In this document: in pieces, positions 58,576 through 64,000 of the stretch
Layout of the letters: each line of letters opens with the position of its first letter
Numbering within the stretch: position 1 is the stretch's first letter
Assembly (NCBI RefSeq): GCF_002783505.1
Contig: NZ_PFGL01000019.1
Location: forward strand, 124,001-188,000
Length of the DNA stretch: 64,000 bases
DNA from: Shewanella sp. CG12_big_fil_rev_8_21_14_0_65_47_15
GTDB lineage: Bacteria > Pseudomonadota > Gammaproteobacteria > Enterobacterales > Shewanellaceae
Direction: 5' to 3'
Notes under the pieces: generated by a model
Told to the model about the DNA's origin: nothing
The model's input: the letters and a program-made list of their open reading frames with translations, nothing else
Database searches by the model: none
Made by a program: the position numbers and the translations under genes

Positions 58576-59667
58576 TTACCCCTGCTCGTCAGCCAGTGCG
58601 GCCAACAGATCGGCCTGATGCTCTTGCATCAAGGGAGCAAGAATCGCGTCTAAGTCCCCTTCCATCACTTCATTTAAGCGATACAAAGTTAAGTTGATAC
58701 GATGTTCACTCACCCGGCCTTGGGGAAAGTTGTAGGTGCGCACGCGCTCGGAGCGATCACCGCTGGCGACAAGGCTACGGCGGGTCGATTCTTCGGCGCT
58801 ACGGCGTTTTTCGTCTTCAACCGCTTGAATACGGGCGGCCAAAACGCTCATGGCCTGGGCGCGGTTCTTATGTTGCGAGCGTTGATCTTGGCATTCCACC
58901 ACAATCCCAGTCGGAATATGGGTAATACGAATCGCCGAGTCAGTTTTGTTTACGTGCTGACCACCGGCGCCCGATGAACGGAAGGTATCGACCTTCAGAT
59001 CCGCAGGGTTAATAGAAATCGCTTCTGCCTCAGGTACTTCATGCATCACAACCACAGTCACCGCCGAGGTATGCACGCGGCCTTGGGATTCGGTTTCTGG
59101 CACACGTTGTACCCGGTGACCACCGGATTCGAATTTAAGCTTTCCGTAGGCACCTTCACCGCTGACTTTAACGATGATTTCTTTAAAGCCGCCGTGTTCG
59201 CCTTCGTTGCTGCTCATGATTTCTAACTGCCAACGATTCGCTTCGGCATAACGGCTATACATGCGGAACAAATCGCCCGCAAAAATCGCCGCTTCATCGC
59301 CACCCGCACCGGCGCGGATTTCGATAAAGGCGTTAGTATCATCGTTGGGATCCTTTGGCAGCAGCAGGATCTGCAGCTCAGCTTCGAGTCGCTCAAGCTG
59401 TGCTTTTGCGGCCTTCATTTCTTCTTGGGCCATCTCGCGCATTTCGGCGTCATCTTCTTCCAACATTTCCTTTGCGGAGTCGAGATCGGCCTGTGCTTGC
59501 TGATAGGCTTTAAAGCCTGCAACCACTTCTTCTAGCTGAGAATATTCTTTGGATAATGCGCGAAACCTGTCTTGATCTGCGATAACCGACGCATCACCAA
59601 GCAAAGCCAATACTTCTTCATTGCGCTCGAGCAAGCCTTCCAGCTTGCGGATAACGGATTCCTTCAT
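58576..59667 (-). CDS. prfA: Peptide chain release factor 1
   Basis: A 363-residue RF1: GGQ motif in [16 protein letters not shown], and the anticodon-like tripeptide region consistent with RF1 rather than RF2 ([17 protein letters not shown]). It terminates at UAA and UAG. Second gene of hemA-prfA-prmC, 14 bases from hemA. Confidence 0.96.
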   Translation of the reverse strand: MKESVIRKLEGLLERNEEVLALLGDASVIADQDRFRALSKEYSQLEEVVAGFKAYQQAQADLDSAKEMLEEDDAEMREMAQEEMKAAKAQLERLEAELQILLLPKDPNDDTNAFIEIRAGAGGDEAAIFAGDLFRMYSRYAEANRWQLEIMSSNEGEHGGFKEIIVKVSGEGAYGKLKFESGGHRVQRVPETESQGRVHTSAVTVVVMHEVPEAEAISINPADLKVDTFRSSGAGGQHVNKTDSAIRITHIPTGIVVECQDQRSQHKNRAQAMSVLAARIQAVEDEKRRSAEESTRRSLVASGDRSERVRTYNFPQGRVSEHRINLTLYRLNEVMEGDLDAILAPLMQEHQADLLAALADEQG

Positions 59668-59681
59668 TTAACTCGCTAACC

Positions 59682-60932
59682 TTAGTTTTTATCTAATCCA
59701 AGCGCTGTTCTTAACTGACCTAGTGTATTCAAATCCCCCTGACGGCTCGCCGCCGTGAGGGCTTGGGTGGGTGCGTGGATAAGTTTGTTGGTCAGGCGAT
59801 TGGCTAGTTCAATCAATACCTGCTCAGTGTCGCCCCCCTGGGCTAATTTATTCAGGGCGCGTTCCACTAACTCATCTTTTATCGCCATGCTCTGATTGCG
59901 ATACTCACGAATACTGTCGACCGACTCTAAAGAACGCACCCAATCCATAAACAGGTAAGATTGTTCTTCAGTAATTAATTCAGCTTGCTCGGCGGCTTCT
60001 TTTCGAGAAGCCATATTCTGTTCAATAATGCTATGCAGGTCGTCCACTGTATACAGAAACGCGTCATCCAAATCGGCGACTTCCGGTTCAATATCCCGGG
60101 GAACTGCTATATCAACCAATAACATAGGTTGATGGCGACGCTGCTTTAGCGCTTTTTCGACCATGCCTTTACCTAGGATAGGCAAGGGGCTGGCGGTAGA
60201 GGATATCACGATATCGGCTTTAGGGAGAAAATCTGGTATCTGTTCCAAGGTAATTGCGGTCGCACCAAATTCTTCACACATCCCCTGGGCGCGTTCTAGA
60301 GTACGGTTTGCCACCACCATGGAGAGCACACCATTGTCTTTTAAATGCTTGGCCACCAGTTCGATGGTTTCACCGGCGCCAATCAACAATACCTTAGTGG
60401 TCGACAGTGATGAGAAGATATGCTTCGCCATGCTCACGGCAGCAAAGGCCACCGACACGGCGGCGGCGCCGATTTCCGTTTCGGTGCGCACTTTTTTAGC
60501 CACCGAAAAAGTATTCTGGAATAAGCGGTCTATGGTTAAGGCAACTGTGCCAGCTTCTTTGGCTTTAGCGAAGGCTTGCTTCACCTGCCCCAGAATTTGC
60601 GGCTCACCTAAAATTAATGAGTCGAGCCCAGAGGCGACTCGCATCAAATGCTTGACCGCAGTTTGACCGTGGTAATTGTAGAGACAAGGCGCCACATCTT
60701 TATGATCTAGGCCGTGATATTGTTCAAGCCACTCGATGATATCGGCCTCATCGCCATTGTTGCAATACAACTCAGTGCGATTACAGGTCGAGACAATAAC
60801 GGCTTCACCCGAGCGTGTACGACTGGCCAGACTCTTCATGGCATCATGAATTTTGTCCGGAGAGAAGGCAACTTTCTCACGCAGGTCTACCGTGGCTGTT
60901 TTATGGTTAATACCGATTGCTACAAGGCTCAT
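59682..60932 (-). CDS. hemA: Glutamyl-tRNA reductase
   Basis: A 416-residue HemA, which reduces Glu-tRNA to glutamate-1-semialdehyde, the first step of tetrapyrrole synthesis. [13 protein letters not shown] at the start, STCNRTELY with the nucleophile Cys (about 50), and [13 protein letters not shown], the NADPH loop. First gene of the minus-strand unit; divergent from lolB. Confidence 0.96.
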   Translation of the reverse strand: MSLVAIGINHKTATVDLREKVAFSPDKIHDAMKSLASRTRSGEAVIVSTCNRTELYCNNGDEADIIEWLEQYHGLDHKDVAPCLYNYHGQTAVKHLMRVASGLDSLILGEPQILGQVKQAFAKAKEAGTVALTIDRLFQNTFSVAKKVRTETEIGAAAVSVAFAAVSMAKHIFSSLSTTKVLLIGAGETIELVAKHLKDNGVLSMVVANRTLERAQGMCEEFGATAITLEQIPDFLPKADIVISSTASPLPILGKGMVEKALKQRRHQPMLLVDIAVPRDIEPEVADLDDAFLYTVDDLHSIIEQNMASRKEAAEQAELITEEQSYLFMDWVRSLESVDSIREYRNQSMAIKDELVERALNKLAQGGDTEQVLIELANRLTNKLIHAPTQALTAASRQGDLNTLGQLRTALGLDKN

Positions 60933-60993
60933 CTGACTCTTTCTAGATTCTTGGCGTCTATCTTAATAAGGGCATTCTACTGAATTGGCCCAA

Positions 60994-61158
60994 CTAAAAA
61001 CAGAATACGCTTAACAAAACCGAATAAAGGTCTAACTTCTTACCTAAATTTTCTATCAATCTAGCTAAGTAAGGATTGTCTTTGCGAGGCAAACCTAAGT
61101 GACCACCGATGGAAATTTTACGAATGGCATTGGTATTCTTTCCAAGCCCTCGTATCAT
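60994..61158 (-). CDS. Doubtful 54-residue open frame upstream of hemA
   Basis: An ATG-to-TAG frame of 54 codons on the hemA strand. Its product has a protein-like texture (RKISIGGHLGLPRKD, LARLIENLGKKLDLYS) but no ribosome-binding site, and I recognise no family. It may be chance, a leader-region peptide or a remnant. Confidence 0.2.
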   Translation of the reverse strand: MIRGLGKNTNAIRKISIGGHLGLPRKDNPYLARLIENLGKKLDLYSVLLSVFCF

Positions 61159-61183
61159 AAGGACTTTGGTATATCAGTCATAG

Positions 61184-61828
61184 ATGAATAATTTGAAGCG
61201 CCTCACAAAATCCATTTTCTCTTATATCGCCTTGAGTGCCTTACTCTTTTTAGCTGGTTGTCAAACAAGGCCCCCCTTGGACGACTTAAGCCCCATCACA
61301 GTCAATAATGTCAAGCAAGCGAGCGCCTGGGAGCTTCAGGGCAAACTCGCCATTAAAACCCCCGATGACAAGCTCAGCGCCAACCTTTATTGGCGCCATA
61401 CTGAAACCCGCGACAAGTTAACCCTCACGACCATGCTAGGCACCACAGTGTTAACCCTAGAGGCAACTCCAGACGCGGCCCATTTGCATATTGATGGCAA
61501 AGATTTTAAGGACGATAACGCCCAGCGTCTACTCGAGCGGGTCAGTGGTTGGTCACTACCTCTCGACGATTTACCTTTATGGATAACGGGCCAAATTGGC
61601 CCGCATGATCAGCTCATCGAACGCGATAACCAAGGCAAACCTAAACTGCTGACCAATACCCAAACCCCACCAGCTTGGCAGGTCGCATTTTTACGTTGGC
61701 AATCCCAAAGTGGGACGACTGTCCCCCATCAACTCAAGCTTGAACGCGGTGATTTACAACTGAAACTACAACTGAATCAATGGCAGGCACTCGGAAAACC
61801 CGCAGTGATGATAGGAGAAAAACCTTAG
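61184..61828 (+). CDS. lolB: Outer-membrane lipoprotein receptor LolB
   Basis: A 214-residue lipoprotein (lipobox LAGC, Cys about 26) with the LolB beta-barrel pattern: [55 protein letters not shown]. It receives lipoproteins from LolA and inserts them in the outer membrane. One base separates it from ispE, so the two are coupled. Confidence 0.95.
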   Translation: MNNLKRLTKSIFSYIALSALLFLAGCQTRPPLDDLSPITVNNVKQASAWELQGKLAIKTPDDKLSANLYWRHTETRDKLTLTTMLGTTVLTLEATPDAAHLHIDGKDFKDDNAQRLLERVSGWSLPLDDLPLWITGQIGPHDQLIERDNQGKPKLLTNTQTPPAWQVAFLRWQSQSGTTVPHQLKLERGDLQLKLQLNQWQALGKPAVMIGEKP

Positions 61829-61829
61829 C

Positions 61830-62684
61830 ATGTCAGACGCCATTTCCCGTCACTGGCCCGCGCCAGCCAAGCTTAATTTATTTTTACACATCACTGGCCG
61901 CCGTAGCGACGGCTACCATGAATTGCAGACCTTGTTTCAATTTATCGATTGCTGCGACATGTTGGATTTCAAGGTGACCGATAGCCGTGAACTGATTTTG
62001 CACTCCAATATGTCGGCTGTTGTCGCAGATAGCGATAACTTAATTCTGCGAGCCGCAAAATCACTGCAACAAGTGACAGGCTTTAAGGGCGGAGCAGAGA
62101 TCTGGCTCGATAAGCGTCTACCTATGGGGGGTGGTTTAGGGGGCGGTTCCTCCGATGCGGCGACCACCTTAGTGGCCTTAAACAAACTGTGGAACACCCA
62201 ATTATCGACCGAAGATTTAGCGAAAATTGGACTGAAACTTGGTGCCGATATTCCTGTTTTTATTCATGGTTTCGCCGCTTTTGCCGAAGGCGTAGGTGAA
62301 CGCTTACAAGCGGTAAATCCGAGTGAGCCTTGGTATTTAGTCATCGCACCCGACGCCCACGTTTCTACCGCCGCCGTCTTCCAAGATCCCCAGTTGCCGC
62401 GTAATACCCCCAAGCTTGCCATCGACACTTTGCTAGGCCAACCCTGGGCAAATGATTGTCAAAAACTGGTCGTATCTAAATACCCTCAAGTTGCCAAGGC
62501 CTTAGGCTGGCTGCTAGAATATGCGCCGTCGAGAATGACCGGAACAGGCGCATGCGTGTTTGGGGAATTTACACAACAGCAACAAGCTCTCGCAGCCTTG
62601 GCGAAATTACCGTCTGATATGCAAGGATTTGTTGCAAAAGGGATGAATATTTCGCCGCTCATCACGCGACTCAATCATCCATAA
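61830..62684 (+). CDS. ispE: 4-diphosphocytidyl-2-C-methyl-D-erythritol kinase
   Basis: A 284-residue GHMP kinase in the MEP isoprenoid pathway. [26 protein letters not shown] (residues about 8-33) and the ATP loop [17 protein letters not shown] (about 93-109) are diagnostic. Order lolB-ispE-prs is standard for gammaproteobacteria. Confidence 0.96.
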   Translation: MSDAISRHWPAPAKLNLFLHITGRRSDGYHELQTLFQFIDCCDMLDFKVTDSRELILHSNMSAVVADSDNLILRAAKSLQQVTGFKGGAEIWLDKRLPMGGGLGGGSSDAATTLVALNKLWNTQLSTEDLAKIGLKLGADIPVFIHGFAAFAEGVGERLQAVNPSEPWYLVIAPDAHVSTAAVFQDPQLPRNTPKLAIDTLLGQPWANDCQKLVVSKYPQVAKALGWLLEYAPSRMTGTGACVFGEFTQQQQALAALAKLPSDMQGFVAKGMNISPLITRLNHP

Positions 62685-62695
62685 ACTACATTCTT

Positions 62696-62758
62696 CTAGG
62701 GTAGCTCATATACGATAGCGCCTCGGGTCCTCCCGTCCCTATATCGTCGTTGCCCTAG
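62696..62758 (+). promoter_or_regulatory. Nested stem-loop in the ispE-prs gap
   Basis: Three coaxial pairings lie inside one another: CTAGGG/CCCTAG (62696-62701 with 62753-62758), ACGATA/TATCGT (62712-62717 with 62742-62747) and CGGG/CCCG around a 4-base loop (62724-62735). There is no T-run, so it is not an ordinary terminator. It ends 37 bases before the prs start. Confidence 0.5.
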
Positions 62759-62795
62759 CCACTAAAATATAAAGCAAACGCCTGAGGTTCATACA

Positions 62796-63743
62796 GTGCC
62801 CGACATCAAGCTCTTTGCTGGGAACGCCACCCCCAGTCTCGCTAAGAAGATAGCCGATCGTCTATTTTGCAAACTCGGAGACGCAGTGGTTGGTCGTTTC
62901 AGCGATGGTGAAATCAGTGTCCAAATTAACGAAAATGTACGTGGAGCCGATGTGTTCATCATCCAATCCACCTGTGCGCCGACCAACGACAATCTGATGG
63001 AACTCATCGTGATGGTTGATGCTCTGCGCCGTGCATCTGCGGGTCGTATCACCGCAGTGATCCCTTACTTTGGTTATGCACGTCAAGACCGTCGCGTTCG
63101 TAGCGCCCGTGTACCTATTACCGCCAAAGTGGTTGCCGATTTCCTGTCAAGCGTCGGTGTTGACCGCGTTCTGACCTGTGACCTGCATGCTGAGCAAATC
63201 CAAGGTTTCTTCGATGTTCCTGTGGATAACGTATTCGGTAGCCCAGTGCTACTGGAAGATATGTTAGCCAAGAAACTCGATAACCCTGTGGTCGTTTCAC
63301 CGGATATCGGTGGTGTTGTTCGCGCTCGCGCAGTAGCAAAATTATTAGATGATTCCGATCTGGCCATTATCGATAAACGTCGCCCACAGGCGAACGTTGC
63401 CCAAGTTATGCATATTATCGGTGATGTTCAAGGCCGTGACTGCATTATCGTTGACGATATGATCGACACAGGCGGCACTCTGTGTAAAGCGGCTGAAGCC
63501 CTAAAAGAACATGGTGCAAACCGCGTATTCGCCTACGCGACTCACCCAGTGTTCTCTGGCAAAGCGGCTGAAAATATCGAAAACTCAGTGATCGATGAAG
63601 TTATAGTCACCGACACTGTGCCTTTAAGCCCAGAAATGCTGAAAGTAACTAAAGTGACTCAGTTAACTATGTCTGCGGTACTGGCTGAAGCGATTCGCCG
63701 TGTCAGCAACGAAGAGTCTATCTCTGCGATGTTTAGCCACTAA
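62796..63743 (+). CDS. prs: Ribose-phosphate pyrophosphokinase
   Basis: A 315-residue PRPP synthetase (ribose 5-phosphate + ATP to PRPP). [18 protein letters not shown] at the start, [10 protein letters not shown] (ATP), [11 protein letters not shown] and the PRPP loop [10 protein letters not shown] are present. Start is GTG with TGAGG upstream. PRPP feeds, among others, the Hpt enzyme encoded in this window. Confidence 0.97.
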   Translation: MPDIKLFAGNATPSLAKKIADRLFCKLGDAVVGRFSDGEISVQINENVRGADVFIIQSTCAPTNDNLMELIVMVDALRRASAGRITAVIPYFGYARQDRRVRSARVPITAKVVADFLSSVGVDRVLTCDLHAEQIQGFFDVPVDNVFGSPVLLEDMLAKKLDNPVVVSPDIGGVVRARAVAKLLDDSDLAIIDKRRPQANVAQVMHIIGDVQGRDCIIVDDMIDTGGTLCKAAEALKEHGANRVFAYATHPVFSGKAAENIENSVIDEVIVTDTVPLSPEMLKVTKVTQLTMSAVLAEAIRRVSNEESISAMFSH

Positions 63744-63764
63744 TTAGCTTAGCTTGCAGTGGTA

Positions 63765-63794
63765 AAAAAACGCACTCGATTGAGTGCGTTTTTT
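63765..63794. terminator. Intrinsic terminator after prs
   Basis: AAAAAACGCACTC pairs with GAGTGCGTTTTTT, about 20 bases past the prs stop; symmetric enough to serve the convergent gene too. Confidence 0.93.
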
Positions 63795-63811
63795 ATTTGT
63801 GCCAAAGGCGG

Positions 63812-63871
63812 CTTAGATTTTAAAAACTTAGGTTTTAAGAGCTTAGATTTTAAAGACTTAAATTTTAAAAT
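63812..63871. repeat. 15-bp tandem repeat, 4 copies, overlapping MCP stop
   Basis: Four imperfect units of the form CTTAGATTTTAAAAA lie head to tail; the last overlaps the 3' end of the chemotaxis receptor gene. Read in the receptor's frame, each unit contributes a short stretch ending in TAA (FKI-stop, FKI-stop, LKT-stop, FKI-stop). Confidence 0.9.
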
Positions 63872-64000
63872 TACTGACAGCACGATGCAGATACTCGGCC
63901 TGGGCCTTAAGCTCATCCGATGCCGATGCGTTGGCGTCCGCCGCTTGGGACGATTCCTGGGCAATATCCCGAATCACCACCACATTCTTATTCACCTCGG
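63858..64000 (-). CDS. Methyl-accepting chemotaxis protein, C-terminal fragment
   Basis: The minus strand is open from the window edge to TAA at 63858-63860, encoding 47 C-terminal residues. IRDIAQESSQAADANAS and ASDELKAQAEYLHRAVSNFKI match the closing helix of chemotaxis receptors (the C-terminal signalling coiled coil). The sensor part is outside the window. Confidence 0.8.
   Translation of the reverse strand, partial: EVNKNVVVIRDIAQESSQAADANASASDELKAQAEYLHRAVSNFKI

Overview
The window reads as a chromosomal segment of a Shewanella species close to the S. oneidensis / S. putrefaciens group. The evidence is gene content and order that I recognise: cydDC followed by a class IV adenylate cyclase, a tetrahaem flavocytochrome c with porin and LysR neighbours (the ifc arrangement described in S. 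frigidimarina), hemA-prfA-prmC divergent from lolB-ispE-prs, a GlyGly-CTERM secreted protease, and many gammaproteobacterial core genes. I see no tRNA, rRNA, CRISPR array, intact insertion sequence or prophage. Species assignment is inference.

Layout. 1-2.6 kb: a truncated lipoprotein gene, a nearly 1 kb stretch with no convincing gene, a DUF599 membrane protein and a 58-residue HTH protein. 2.7-8.3 kb (minus): cydD-cydC-cyaB and a DUF3626 gene. 8.3-16.3 kb: rhlE with a long structured leader, the csdA-csdE sulfur-transfer pair, an M19 dipeptidase-like protein with a damaged metal site, a cupin and a large YwqK-repeat protein. 16.4-20.3 kb: a PH-domain protein, rlhA, rluA and asnC. 20.5-27 kb: a 1300-residue secreted M36 protease, a lipoprotein and a yadGH-type ABC exporter. 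27-33.4 kb (minus): mpl-ubiX-hpt, a PilZ-like protein, DUF2804 with a sterol-desaturase-family hydroxylase, and an outer-membrane barrel protein. 33.5-38.9 kb: yajG, a periplasmic cyclophilin, a small unknown protein, ampG, yajQ, a VanZ-like protein and panE. 39.2-42.5 kb: glnK-amtB behind a likely sigma-54 promoter, and a CSS-EAL phosphodiesterase.

42.6-47.9 kb is an AT-richer block: DUF819 permease, LysR regulator, porin, and a divergent flavocytochrome c fumarate-reductase-like protein. It looks like a self-contained module that admits, transports and reduces an unsaturated carboxylate. 48-61 kb holds the parts of the locus that in E. coli is hemA-prfA-prmC-ychQ(sirB2)-ychA(sirB1)-kdsA. 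Here it is broken twice: by a second DUF819 gene between sirB1 and kdsA, and by about 6 kb (GNAT, NfeD-slipin, TetR-amidohydrolase) between prmC and sirB2. 61-64 kb: lolB-ispE-prs and the 3' end of a chemotaxis receptor gene.

Themes: envelope and murein recycling (mpl, ampG, yajG, lolB, kdsA); respiration and cofactors (cydDC, ubiX, ifcA, hemA); nitrogen control (glnK-amtB); c-di-GMP-related proteins (EAL, PilZ-like, YajQ). Signals beyond genes are a three-hairpin intergenic segment ending in a terminator between ifcA and kdsA, nested stem-loops ahead of prs and rhlE, an 11-bp inverted repeat in the ifc divergent promoter, an 18-bp palindrome at the TetR-controlled amidohydrolase, and recurrent short tandem duplications in intergenic DNA.
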